Source: Calamus simplicifolius (lineage: Eukaryota; Streptophyta; Magnoliopsida; Arecales; Arecaceae). Taken from it: a DNA stretch of 64,000 nucleotides. Shown here in pieces: positions 11,542 through 23,230 of this stretch. The stretch is from the NCBI GenBank assembly GCA_900491605.1, contig UESW01004353.1, positions 535,862 to 599,861 on the forward strand, written 5' to 3'. The position numbers were made by a program, and so were the translations under genes. Each line of letters begins with the position of its first letter. Position 1 is the stretch's first letter. The notes under the pieces are model-generated. The model was given only the letters and a program-made list of their open reading frames with translations. It did no database searches and was not told the DNA's origin.

Positions 11542-13118
11542 TCATATCTTAACTTTAGGTACCCAAGCCTTCTTGGGTCCTTCATGGTTAGATGCAATAA
11601 ATATTGTTCCTTTGGGAACCCAAATCATCTTTCTTTTATCATGTGGAGTTTTACACATATAAGATTTATGTCCTTTGTTTCCACATTTAAAACAAGTAAT
11701 ATTTGATGATTTTTCAGCATGTACAAAAATATTTTTCAAGGATTTTTGCTTTTTAAGTGGATTATATCCTAATCCAGCTTTATCAAAAATAGCTTTTTGA
11801 TTGTCCAAAATCATATTAAGTTTGATAGAGCTCAAAGTAAATTTATCAACTATAGGTTTAAGTCTATCAACTTCATTTTTCAAGCTTTCATTTTCTTTTA
11901 TCAAAAGTTCTTTTTCTACAACATGCTTTTCATTTTCTAAAGATAGATTTTGCATTTGATTTTTCAGATCTTTGTTCTTTGAACTTAATTTTGCAAAATC
12001 ATCCATTAATTCATAAAAAGCACTATGCAATTCATCGAAAGTAAAAGTCATCAAGAAAACTCGGACTTACCTCATCATTGTCCGCCATGAAGCATAGATT
12101 GGCCATTTCACTCTTTTCTTCCTCTTCGGAACTTGAGCTTTCCGAATCACTCCATGTGGCCATCATTGCCTTCTTTTTGAATCTCGGGTGCCTTTCTTTA
12201 GTTGTGGGCATTCAGATTTAAAGTGACCCGGCTTCTTGCATTCAAAAAGATAACTTCTTTTTCTTTGCCCTTGTCCTCATCTTTTCTAGCAAAGGGCTTT
12301 TTCTTTTCAAACTTTTCTTCTTCATGAATCTTTTAAACTTCCTTGTGATGAGTGCCATGTCCTCATCATCACTTTCATCTTCAGATTCATGAGGCTCTTC
12401 CATATATTCAGAAATCTTAAGAGCCATAGTCCTCTTCTTCTTTGACTCATCATCATCAACATGTTGCTTAACTTGAAGCTCATGAGTCATCAAGGATCCC
12501 AATAATTCTTCCAGGGGTAGGGTACTTAGATCCTTTGCCTCTTGTATTGCAGTCACTTTAGCTTCCCAAGTCCTAGGCAAGGAACGCAAAACCTTTCTCA
12601 CAAGATCAGAATTATCATAAGATTTACCAAGACTTTTTAAACCATTAACTATATCAGTAAATCTTGTAAACATATCAGAAATAGATTCACATGCATCCAT
12701 TTTAAACAATTCATACTTATGAACTAGCATGTTAATCTTGGATTCCTTGACTTGATTTGTTCCCTCATGGGTAACCTCAAGTCTATCCCAGATTTCCTTA
12801 GCAGAAATGCAAATAGATATACGATTGAATTCATTTGCATCTAATGAGCAGTACAAAACATTCATTGCCTTGGCATTAAGTTGTGCCAATTTTTTATCAT
12901 GTTCATCCCATTCCGTTTCCGGTTTAGGAATCTCCATGCCATTAATTCTAGCAGTGGGTGTGTGTGGTCCATTGACTATAATGCTCCATAGATCATAGTC
13001 AAGTGCTTGAATGAAATTTTCATTCTAGCCTTCCAATAACCATAGTTTAAACCATTAAACAAGGGTGGTCTATTAGTAGATTGGCCTTCGAAAAAGATGA
13101 ACCAGCTTGAGTTGCCAT
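11542..13118 (-). pseudogene. Gag of nested Sirevirus
   Basis: The probable start is the ATG at 13116-13118 (- strand), 48 bp after the PBS. The opening matches the start of the second Sirevirus gag at 40550. An early frameshift follows. The main open stretch (12242-12937) contains the UBN2-like Copia capsid region (AKEIWDRLEVTHEGTNQVK; SLPRTWEAKVTAIQEAKDL; LGSLMTHELQVKQH). A first CCHC knuckle (CKKPGHFKSECP) near 12205-12240 is frame-shifted. A second (CFKCGNKGHKSYMC) lies in the coiled-coil-rich ORF 11542-12054, about residues 125-138. Two separated knuckles fit Sirevirus gags. Confidence 0.85.
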
Positions 13119-13165
13119 GTGGATCTTTGACTCTTGATCGTTAGATCAAATCAAATGAGCACTAG

Positions 13166-13178
13166 CTCTGATACCAAT
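13166..13178 (-). other. Primer-binding site of nested Sirevirus
   Basis: The - strand reads ATTGGTATCAGAG immediately after the 5' LTR (right LTR), the standard initiator-Met tRNA complement. Confidence 0.9.
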
Positions 13179-14534
13179 TGTTGGTCCAGATAGCAACCCA
13201 AGAGGGGGGGTGAATTGGGTTTTTCAAAAATTAAACTCCTTTTAAAAAATCCCCCAGCGGAAGTGAAAACTTAGATGTACAAATTAAAACAGAGTATGCA
13301 AGAATAGAGAGTAAGAGACAAGGAAACAATCACGGCAAACACAAGAATTTTATAGTGGTTCGGTGTACCTACACCTACATCCACTCCCAAGTACCTCTTG
13401 GGTCCACACTATAATCAATCTGATTACAGCAGAGTTGTTTTGCAAGCTCACAACTCAAACTTGTTGTTTTTCGGGTGCACAACGAACCCAGCTGGTTTTC
13501 AAGGCTCACCAGCACACAACCTTACAACACAAGCAAACTGCTTGCACAAGGCTAACAGCCTCAACGGAATCAATCCTCCGATTGACCCAGCAAACAATAA
13601 CGTTTTTACAAGTTTAAAAGCTCCTCCAATGAGCAAATATACAATAATAGAACAACAATAAAGAGATAGGAATCAAAGCCTGATTTGCAGATCTTGGTGG
13701 CTTGCTTCTTCTCTTCTCTTGAGTGGATCTTCCTTTAGAATGCTCTTGAAGCTCCGAAGATCAAAAAGCTAGGGCTTGCTTCTTCTCTTGAGATTTCTTC
13801 AAAATGAACCAGAAAGCTTGAAATCTCTCTCTCTTCTTTTGGGAATCAGTATATCTTTCCTTTCGAATCTTCCCTCTTTTCTTTTCTGATGGATTTCAAA
13901 GGTTTTTCTATTCTTTCTCTCTTCTATCTCTCCGGATACAATAAAACCCCTTCTTATAGATCTTCTTAATCCATAAATAGCTGAAAACTATCCGTTAGAA
14001 ACAAGTGTAAGAAGGATTAGAACCAAATATAGTAATAGCCGTTGGGATTAAAAAGATAAAGTAAAGTTTAGAGACGTTCTGACAGTTCTGGAGTCGTTCT
14101 GACAATCTGGAGTCGACTCTAACTTTTTTGGAGTCGGCTCTAAATCGAAAATCCCCAATCCGCTCGATCTGGAGTCGTCTCTGACTTTTCTGGGGTCGAC
14201 ACAAAATCTTCTGGAGTCGACTCTAACAGTCCGGAGTCGACTCTAAGTCGTGACCAGAAAACCATCGTTCTGTCTTTTCTGTTGAGTCGGCTCTAACAGT
14301 CCGGAGTCGACTCTAAGTCTGTGCCAATTTCCGGAGTCGACTGCGATTCCATGTGTCGACTCTAATGTCTGCAATCTTACCTTGACATTAGATTCGAACT
14401 AGAACTTGATTTGTCTGGTGATTTTGATTAATGGATAAATCATAAACTGAAAAACTTAATCAAAATCATTAGTAACTTCAAATGTTATACTAAAATAGTT
14501 TTGTTAATCATCAAAATCAACAATTGGGTCAACA
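13179..14534 (-). repeat. 5' LTR of nested Sirevirus (right end)
   Basis: 1356 bp, the partner of 4500-5866. TATA-like TATAAGAA lies on the - strand at 13951-13958. The GTCGAC-type motif cluster (about 14085-14360) lies about 130 bp upstream of it in transcription order, as expected for a U3 regulatory block. Confidence 0.93.
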
Positions 14535-14924
14535 GGTGGCCGGCCAAAGTCGGGCTTGACCAATTCCTTGGTTAGAAGTTTGAACATGTCATGTTAATGG
14601 TTGGACCTAACCAGGACACCCAATAGGAGGCCCAAAGGCCGATTGGCGTGCAACCTGGGGCAAAATAAATTACTAGAAATTGTTTGGGGAACCAATTGGT
14701 TATGAACCTACCTTTAGATACATGTGGGTGGGCCGGCCAAAGTCGGGCTCATATGTAGTCTACTGGGTTCTAGTACCCACTAAGAAATTAGGAGTAATTT
14801 CTCGGGTTGAAGATAGGGGCTACCAACCTGAATAAAATAGTGGGAGGGCCTTAGACTATAAGTCCAAGTCTATAGGTTTAAATAAATCATGTACACTAAT
14901 AAGTTTTTGGTTTTCCTTTCAGAA

Positions 14925-15790
14925 ATGTCTACAAATCTGTCGCTCCGGTCACTGTTAGACAGTGATAAACTGACAGGTCCAAACTTCGATAGCTGATATC
15001 GAAGGCTTAGAATAGTTCTAGAGCATGAGAGGATCCTTTATGTGATAATGGATCATGCACCTAAGCAGCCAGCCCCTAACGTGCGGGGTGTGGTCAGGGA
15101 CACTTATTTGAAGTGGACCAATGACCGCACCACAGTGCGCTGCATAATGCTGGCTTCTATGAATGATGAGTTTAGTAGGAAATTTGAGGAGGTCCAACCA
15201 GAACAAATACTCCAAATGTTGAAGGAATCTTTCGGGACGCCAGACGACATTGAAAGGTACAGAATGTCTAGTACCATTTCAACGCGCGTATGCGTGATGA
15301 GACTTCTGTCACCGATCATGTACTGTGCATGATCGAGACGATAGAACGTCTGGGCAAACTTGGATTTCCTTTGCATGAGCAACTTGGGAAGGATGTCATT
15401 CTGAACTCCCTGCCTAGCTCCTACCTGGACTTTCTCAGTCATTATAGAATGACGAAGCAGTAAACTATCATGGTTCGCTGGGTCTACTGCAGAGTTTTGA
15501 GAAAGATCACCAGCTTCAAAAGAAGTCAGTGAATTTGGTGGGAGGTTCGGGGGCAGGTCGTCATCACCTTAAGAAATGGATGAAGAAGAAAAATAAAAGA
15601 AAGAAGATACAACATGCTAGGCCTAGTCAGACCAAGAAGAAGAGGGCTGACAAAAGTCAGGCAGAGTGCTTCTACTGCAAGAAGCTGGGTCACTGAAAAA
15701 GGAACTGTCCCCAGTACATAGCAACCCTGGATCCAAACAGGCCTAAGAAGAAAAACCAGCAAGGAGTGGATGGACAAGGTATTTATATGA
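14925..15790 (+). pseudogene. Gag of outer Copia element
   Basis: The start at ATG 14925 gives MSTNLSLRSLLDSDKLTGPN. An in-frame TGA follows almost at once where a Trp is expected (about 14994). The frame continues through ILYVIMDHAPKQPAPNVRG and WTNDRTTVRCIMLASM. A one-base deletion near 15277 shifts the frame, and the remainder reads MRDETSVTDHVLCMIETIERLGKLG in the new frame. There is a stop at about 15463. The CCHC knuckle (CFYCKKLGH, then stop, KRNCP) is at about 15668-15708. A pyrimidine tract and CAG lie directly before the start codon, a possible splice acceptor. Confidence 0.82.
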
Positions 15791-17447
15791 TAACACCTTA
15801 TAATTTTTCTATCTGTGATACTACTAATTGGGTATTAAATGCGGGAGTCCAATTCATATTTGTAATTCTTTGCAGGGGCTTCGAATTAGTAGAAGATTCA
15901 AAGAAGGTGAAAGATTCCTAAACGTGGGTGATGGAAGCCGAGTTCCAGTACTGGCGTTGGGAGTCGTGGAGCTTTATTTTGAATTTAATAAAATATTACT
16001 TAGTGAATGTCACTATTGTCCTGTTTTTATTAAATGTCATTTATGTAGGCCAGTTAGCTATTGAAGGATATGATTTTTCAATAAAGAAAGATATTTTAAA
16101 TATCATTATGAATGATGTATCTGTGATGTGTGGACAATTGAGCAATGGAATTTACCTTCTATCACAGCCTGTTAATGTATTATGCACTCCAAACAAATGC
16201 CCCAAAATAGATGATGTCGATAACTCATACCTTTGGCACTGTAGGCTAGGTCATATAAACAAGAACAGGATAAGCAGGTTAGTAGAGAGGGCATCCTCAA
16301 TGACATTGATTGTGAATCAATTAAAACTTGTGAATCCTGTCTTCTTGGGAAAATGACCAAGTCACCTTTTACTGGAAAAGGCGAAAGAGCCAAAGAGATT
16401 CTAGGCCTCATACATACGGATGTTTGTGGACCTATGAATACTGCCTCTATGAGAGGGTTTAGCTATTTCATTACATTTACAGACGACCACTCCATGTTCG
16501 GTTATGTCTTCTTAATGAGACATAAATCTGAATCATTTGAAATGTTCAAACGATATCGTAGTAAGGTAGAAAAACAAACTGGAAAGAATATTAAAATCCT
16601 TCGGTTAAATCGAGGAGGTGAATATCTTTCTAATGAGTTTTTGACATATCTAAAGGAGAATGGATTCTCTCAATGGACACTTCTAGGGACACCCCAGTTA
16701 AATGGTGTGTCTGAAAGGAGGAATCGAACCCTATTAGATATGGTTCGGTCCATGATGGGCTTTGCTAGTTTGCCTATCTCCTTTTGGGACTACGCACTTG
16801 AGTCGGCCTGTTACATTCTTAACAGGGTCCCTAGTAAATCTGTTGCTAAAACTACATATGAGATATGGATGGGGCGTAAGCCGGTGCTCACACACCTTAG
16901 GGTCTTGGGGTCTCCAGCTTATGTCAAGAGATTGTTGACAGACAAGCTAGGACCAAGGTCTGACAAATGCATCTTTATTGGATATCCAAAGGAGTCTAAA
17001 GGATACTACTTCTACCACACTGAAGAGCAAAAGTTGTTCGTCAGCATGAGAGCCACCTTTTTAGAAAAGGAGTATCTTACTGGAAGTGCTAAGGCCAATG
17101 TTGAACTTAATAAAGTTCGACAAGGAGAAGTACCTTTACACTCAGAAACCGCTATGGAACCGGCTTTGACTGGTTCAAACCCGGAGCCCGTTAAGGTACC
17201 ATTAAGGAGATCTGATAGAGTACCACGTCAACCGGACAGATACTTCAGTTTCTTGGTTCGTGACGGGGATCCCATTGAACTTGATGAGAACGATGAGGAC
17301 CCAATCACCTATATGGATCCGCTGCGGAGATCTGACTCAGAGAAATGGCTAGAGGCCATGAAGTCCGAAATGGAATCCATGGAGATTAATAGTATATGGA
17401 CACTAGTTGATCCACTTGAAGGGGCAAAAATCATAGGGTGTAAATAA
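15791..17447 (+). pseudogene. Protease-integrase of outer Copia element
   Basis: In the protease the expected LDTGS-type active site reads LNAG: an Asn codon (15838-15840) replaces the catalytic Asp. The integrase zinc finger follows at about 16229-16350 (YLWHCRLGHINKNRISRL, then a frameshift before the CxxC). The core lies in the open frame 16353-17447: LIHTDVCGPMNTASMRG, FTDDHSMFGYVF, then LRLNRGGEYLS where RSDRGGEY is usual, so the second catalytic Asp is Asn (AAT, 16608-16610). NGVSERRNRTLLDMVRSMM carries the catalytic Glu. The frame ends at TAA 17445-17447 inside the linker to RT (IIGCK). Confidence 0.87.
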
Positions 17448-18865
17448 ATTTTCAAGAGGAAACGGGGTGTAGATGGGAAGGTGGAGACCTATAAAGCCCA
17501 TCTGGTTGCTAAGGGGTATCGTTAGCGTTATGGTATTGACTATGACGAGACTTTTTTCCTGTAGCAATGCTCAAGTCTATTCGGATTATGCTTGCTTTAG
17601 CTGCACATTTTGACTATGAGATCTGGCAAATGGATGTCCGAACGGCTTTTCTAAATGGAGAGCTCGAAGAGGAGGTGTATATGATACAGCCTGAACGGTT
17701 CACATCCACAGACGAGTCAAAAGTATGCAGGCTTCATAAGTCCATTTATGGACTCAAGCAAGCTTCTCGGAGTTGGAATAAACATTTGATAAATGTATCA
17801 AGACTTATGGCTTCGTTAAGAACGAAGAAGAACCCTGCATATACAAATGGGCTAATGGTTCTGTAGTTATGTTTCTTGTATTGTATGTAGATGACATTCT
17901 CTTAATTGGGAATGATATTCCTGCATTACAGGGAATAAAGGTTTGGTTAATGTCACAGTTATCCATGAAGGACTTGGGAGAAGCTTCTTACATTCTAGGG
18001 ATGAAGATCTATAGAGATAGATCAAAGAAGCTGCTGGGATTATCACAGTCAACGTACATCGAGAAGTGCTGAAAAGGTTCAGCATGGAAAATTCCAAGAA
18101 AGGCTATCTTCCGATAGGCCATGGGATTTCACTCTCTAAGAAGGATTGTGCGACAACTCCTGACGAGAGAGAACGTATGAGTAGGATTCCATATGCTTCG
18201 GCAGTGGGTTCTATTATGTACGCCATGACATGTACGAGACCAGACGTAGCATATTCACTAGGAGTAGTGAGTAGATATCAGTCTAACCCAGGTGAAGCAC
18301 ATTGGAAAGTGGTGAAAACCATCCTTAAGTATTTGCGAAATACTAAAGACCAATGGCTTATCTATGGAGAACCTGACTTGAAGCTTGTGGGATATACTGA
18401 CTCCAGTTTTCAGTCAGACAAAGATGATAGCAAAAGTGTATCAGGGTTTGTCTTTACCCTAAATGGAGGAGCGATCTGCTGAAAAGTTCCAAGCAACACA
18501 CAGTGGTGGATTCTGTATGCGAGGTGGAGTATATCGCAGCATCAGATGCAGCAAAGGAAGTGGTATGGCTACGAAAATTTTTAGGCGAGCTGGAAGTGGC
18601 GCTGCTCTGGGTGGTCTTGTTCCAGTGTACTGTGGCAGCTCTGGAGCAATTGCTCAAGCCAAAGAGCCAAAATCTCATCACCGCACCAAGCATATTGCGT
18701 TGCTACCACCTTATACGAGAAATCGTGGAACGAGGTGACATCAAGCTTTGGAAGATCGACGGAAAGGAGAACCTAGCTGACCCATTTACTAAAGCTCTCG
18801 GAGTCAAGGAGTTCGATGAACACAAATGGAAGATGGATATTAGATACTGTTCTGATTGGCTCTAG
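17448..18865 (+). pseudogene. RT-RNase H of outer Copia element
   Basis: Continues from IIGCK through a stop into FKRKRGVDGKVETYKAHLVAKGY, another stop (TAG, about 17523), and a frameshift before the open RT segment at 17567. RT blocks: WQMDVRTAFLNGELEEEVYM, HKSIYGLKQASRSWN, then after a further frameshift FLVLYVDDILLIGND (YVDD near 17885-17896). A frameshift near 18068 and a TGA at 18479-18481 (where Trp is usual) precede RNase H (VEYIAASDAAKEVVWLRKFL). The end IRYCSDWL is at 18865. Confidence 0.88.
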
Positions 18866-18868
18866 TCC

Positions 18869-18877
18869 AAGTGGAGT
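18869..18877 (+). other. Polypurine tract of outer Copia element
   Basis: AAGTGGAGT immediately precedes the 3' LTR. It is short and imperfect, but in the right place. Confidence 0.65.
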
Positions 18878-20932
18878 TGTTAGGAAATATGTCCTACAGC
18901 CAATCGTCTAGACGGTTGTGATTCATTGTACATGATTTATTTGATTAATAAAAGTTATTTTGGCAGTACAACATATTTTTCATCTTCCAATAGAACTCTT
19001 ATTTGTTGTAGTCCTTAGAATTACATTTGCTCGATAAAGGAGGAATTATCGAGTAATTCTTAAATAGGTTCGTGACCAAATGATACATTATTATCTAGAA
19101 CAATAACGTAGTCAAGTATAGGTCGTTGTGTGCCATATATGTTGGTTTATCCTCTTAAACCAAGGAGTGTATGATATTAGTATGGCATGCAGGTGAGTGT
19201 AGGAGTACATTCACTGAACAGTGGCTCACCTTTGTTGAGTACTCTACTGTCAAGGGTATCTCACAGAAGGGCAATGGGTATAAGTGTCCCTTTGACTGAG
19301 ACTATCATGGTGACTTAATAAGCAACTCACTGTACTTAGGCGCTGGACTACCTGGATTTCTAATCCAGTGACGGAAGGATGCTGGGTACACTCAAGTACT
19401 TATTAAATCAGTGATGAGTCAAGATGGAATTGTCCACTCTAAGTATTAGAGTTAATACTCTTTGTGTTTTAATTTTGCAAAACCTTGGCCAGGGTAATCC
19501 ATGTGAGGAGTCACAGGATTGTACATGTTGAAACACTTAGATGTTTTTAGAAGTTGGCAGTGAACTCTAAATTCATCTTGAGTATTTGGACAAGGGGATG
19601 AAATATACGATAACCATAGCCTAGGTTCATGAATATTGCTTTGCATACATTCGGTCTATTCGGACATCGGGTACCATTGCTAGATGATCACATCAATTGG
19701 TATAGAAGTGTTCCTATGCTACCGACTTAGATTCGAACCTATGGAGTCACGCACATAGTCAGATGACCTGGAGACAGGCTTAACCCATGATCTAAGTAGG
19801 ACTTGGTCATATGGGTAATACCAAGTTTGTACTAGCAATGTCTAGCTAGCACTGGGCATTAGTGGTAGTACTTATTCTGGGGATGAACTTGAGTTAGTTT
19901 GTAACTTAAGTAAATTTTTGGGATTTATTCAAACCCATTGTGGGATAAGACTTGAACCATAGACCAATGGTTGGTTTGACGATAGAGTGGTTTAGATCTG
20001 GTTTCAAAGTGGTTTGAATCGGATATCCAATATAGCCTCTGATCGTTTATTTATGAATTTTAAAATTATAAATTACTTTAAATTAGAAATTAAATAAGTT
20101 AATGTGAAGTATGGTTCGAGATCTTCGCATGAGTTCTTTCGGATTTTAATTTGGATTCAAACGAATTTAATCTGATTATTTTTATATTTATAAATATTTT
20201 AAATATTTTTTATATTATCGAGTAGCCAACGAGACTTTGAAACTTAAAAAAATTTATGATTTTACCATTTCAAGTAAATTACAATTCATTTGAAACTTCA
20301 TATAAATTACGATTTTATCAATCTGATAACGCAATTTAAAATTTTAGTTAAATTATGATCTTTCCATTGAGATGATATGAATCGGTAAATTTGTTTTACA
20401 AAATTTTCTTTACGCGTTGAACGTCCGTAACCCATCCGCTTTCGAAGATCGGATATTATCATATCGTAAAACAAATTCAAAATGTTGTTTTGGATTGTTT
20501 TATGATGGATTTATTTAAAAAACTTTTCTCAACCTCGAGGAAAAAAAAAAGAGGAGCAGAGAAAGAAGAGTCCAAAAATCAGAGAAGTCCAAAAAGAGAG
20601 GGTCTCTTCTCTCGGAGAAAAGTTCTCCATCCCTTCGGGTTCTTTATCCCCTGTCTCAAGGTTTTCTGGCGTGCGTACGAAATAGAGGAGTGGCACATGC
20701 AACTCTCGCAAGCATCAACAAGAAACTATTCACAGGAGATTAGATTTCATCCAGTTTCTGCATCAGGTATACAAACTGAAAGGTATAAAATTTAATTTTA
20801 AATTTTACATGCTTTCAATTACAGATATACATGATGTATTTATATATTTAATTAAATTAAATTTAAATAAAATATATGCATACAAATAAACCTGAGATCC
20901 TAGGGCATCGTAAAATTAATATTTTTCCTACA
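18878..20932 (+). repeat. 3' LTR of outer Copia element
   Basis: 2055 bp, beginning TGTTAGG and ending CCTACA, followed by the target duplication GTTAG. It is about 140 bp shorter than the 5' LTR, mainly through loss inside the degenerate ~60-bp repeat block near 20230-20400. A potential splice donor CAG/GTATAC is at 20764-20772, equivalent to CAG/GTACGT in the 5' LTR. Confidence 0.93.
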
Positions 20933-20937
20933 GTTAG

Positions 20938-22597
20938 GTGGGGAGTTCAGATCATGCGCCTTCCTTTCCTTCCTCAGCTCTCTCCTCCTCTATCAAGCTA
21001 ACCCTTGAACGGAAAAAAGTCAGTGAAACGTGTTGCTTCTATCAGAAAAAGAGTCGGTGAAACGTGTTGCTTCTATTCCCACCTTCCCCTGGCCCTAAGA
21101 TTAGAAACAAGTCGACTGACTGCTCATCACAGATAAATCAATAATGCACCTGGGAAATGGTTCGGGTCAAGGTTTTAAAGAAAAAATCTTTAAATAATAT
21201 GTAAATTTAATTAGGATGGCGCCGCTTATCGACAAGAAGTCAAAAGTTTTGTGCCGAATGGTTTACCTCCTTTGGTTTCAAAAAAATAAAATTAAAATGA
21301 TATTATCATGATTACAATAGAAGTAACTATAGTTTTAAACCTTTTTAATTGTTCATCATTATATTTTTAATATAATGTTATATTTTGTAACAATTATTAT
21401 TGCATACATAATGAATTTTTTTTGTACCTTTATAAATAAACTAATAGTTTTTGAAGTTTAAAATTTTTTATATTAATTTTTAAAATCATTGTGCAATCAA
21501 AAATAACTTTTATCCAATAAAATAAATAAAAATAATATTATTATTACTTTTCAATATTATCTTTAATTTTTTTGTTACATTGCTATTATAATAATTATTG
21601 CTTCTCAATTTAAAGATTTAAAATAATTATAAATAATAATGGCTATGAAATTATAATGTTTAAAGATAATAAGGTCCATTTTTACGATACCATTTATAGC
21701 CTTATTCAGACTGACTTGTAAGATGAATTTAGACCTGCAAAAAGTTCTAGCCCAAATCATAGAGACAATCAGTATGGCTCTAATTTCTTACTTATATTTT
21801 CTTTTTAATCATTAGAAACACTTTTTCAACCAACAAAAATCAAAAAAAAAAAAAATCGATAGAATTGCCTTAAAAAATCAATAAATGAGTCCAACAAATG
21901 GCAACTCAAGCACAGCTACAAGCCCAGACTGCATTTTGCATGCTTGCAAGTCATGAGAAAATATCTAACATATGGCCACCAAAACAAGACCCGAAAATCA
22001 GTTTTAATCAATTTTCTTTTATCCTCATCATCACGTAAGTTCCTGCGACTTCTTGGTGAACTGTTGCTATGAAACAACCGAGTTGAACATACACATTTCT
22101 TAAAAAATTCAACCTAAATACAAACTCAGAATCCACATTGACCAATGTACGAACTCATTAAGGTTGCATGACCGTTAAAATACGACGTCCATGAAGTTAA
22201 AAAGGAGGAAAAAGTTGTCCCCTTGCTGCACCCATGCTAAACCCAGCTCCATTCTTTGGAACCATACCAAACTTTAAATCCGAATTGCAAGGATAGAACA
22301 GTACCCAGAGAATCAATGATAATGCACTACTCATTTAAATCATCGATTTCTGGAGCAATCAAAATATTTTAACAAGCTTTTGTCATCCCAGCTATCATCA
22401 CAGCAAGCTTGTGTTACACAGTAAGAGTGTGTCAAACTGTCATACGGTAATAGTGTCAAAAACACATTTCCTTACATTGTACATGAATTCAATTAATATG
22501 ATGTACTTGATTTGCACCAGAGCCTCTGGAAAACCCTCATCACAGTCTCAGGTAGACGGTGAATGATAGTATTTAAGAAAAAAATTTGACAATGCAG
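20938..22597. other. AT-rich non-coding flank and probable 3' UTR of the U2AF-like gene
   Basis: No coding region is apparent. 21180-21700 is very AT-rich. 21720-22597 is more complex, lies downstream (- strand) of the U2AF-like stop codon, and may hold its 3' UTR. I could not identify a convincing poly(A) signal. Confidence 0.4.
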
Positions 22598-23204
22598 TTA
22601 GCCATCATATTCTCCTTGGGCAAACTTACTCTCTGGATAAAAGATGGTAACAACTTCTTTACCTCCGAATTTCCTACCATTCATCCCCTGCCTGGCTTTT
22701 GTAGATCCTTCTGTGTCAGCATATTCCAAGAAGACCTGAGAGACAATGGCGTATCGATTAGAGACATCAAACCATAACTAAATAATCATAGTAAACAACA
22801 ATTCCAGGGGTTTTTCATGTCCTCTTTGCAAAAGTAGACTGATAAACTGTAATGGTTTCATGACTCGGGATCGAATCAGAACCATCTGACCAGAAATAGT
22901 TCCAAAAATGACACATAACGCCCATATTATGATGCATTTTCGGACAGGGAAGGTACATGGATCGAAGCAGAAAATTTAAACCTAAAGCTCATCCCACATT
23001 CCATGAGTAATAGTGAGATCTACAAAAGGTTTTAGGTTTGAAGCAACCATCAATAGTGATCCTGCAAAGTTCTCAATAAAACATTTCATGACATAATGGC
23101 AGTTGGGGCAATTTTCAACCTTTTCTATGATCTCACCTTTCCAACCCCAGGAGATAGTTCTCCATTTGGACCTAGTCGAGGGATGATAACATTTACCAGT
23201 TTAC
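22598..23204 (-). pseudogene. U2AF65: U2AF65-like splicing factor, last two exons only
   Basis: On the - strand a 68-bp exon (23204 to 23137) encodes KLVNVIIPRLGPNGELSPGVGK, followed by a good donor (AAG/GTGAGA). A 138-bp terminal exon (22735 to 22598) after TCTCTCAG encodes VFLEYADTEGSTKARQGMNG, then RKFGGKEVVTIFYPE and a stop. This is the C-terminal U2AF-homology motif (third RRM) of the U2AF large subunit, which binds SF1 in 3' splice-site recognition. Phases join correctly and both exons are open. The preceding exon (expected to encode an acidic EDMREECGKYG-like segment) is not found upstream of 23204; TE-like sequence begins by about 23231. It is therefore a truncated gene or a captured fragment. 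The family call is strong; why it is truncated is inference. Confidence 0.8.
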
Positions 23205-23230
23205 CTGCAAAGGCATCACTGATAACGTCA

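Larger units (their letters stand above)
4500..14534 (-). mobile_element. Nested Sirevirus-type Copia retrotransposon
   Basis: A 10,035-bp element on the - strand, flanked by an exact 5-bp target duplication GGTGG (4495-4499 and 14535-14539). On its own strand it starts TGTTGACCCAATTG and ends GGACCAACA. Order on the - strand: LTR, PBS, gag with two CCHC knuckles, protease, integrase, RT, RNase H, an extra downstream ORF, multiple purine tracts, LTR. The extra ORF, multiplied PPTs and gag type point to the Sirevirus (Maximus/SIRE) branch. Its LTRs are very similar, so it is younger than its host element, which the nesting also requires. Confidence 0.93.
821..20932 (+). mobile_element. Complete Copia LTR retrotransposon (decayed), split by a nested element
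   Basis: The element runs from TGTTAGGAAATATGTCC at 821 to TTTTTCCTACA at 20932. It is bounded by a perfect 5-bp target duplication GTTAG (816-820 and 20933-20937). It has two long LTRs, a primer-binding site (PBS) matching initiator-Met tRNA, gag-PR-IN-RT-RH in Copia order, and a polypurine tract (PPT). Without the nested insertion (4500-14534 plus its 5-bp duplication) it would be about 10.07 kb. The integrase and RT wording suggests the Tork/Angela side of Copia, but lineage is a judgement without alignment. Stops and frameshifts in every domain make it inactive. Confidence 0.93.
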
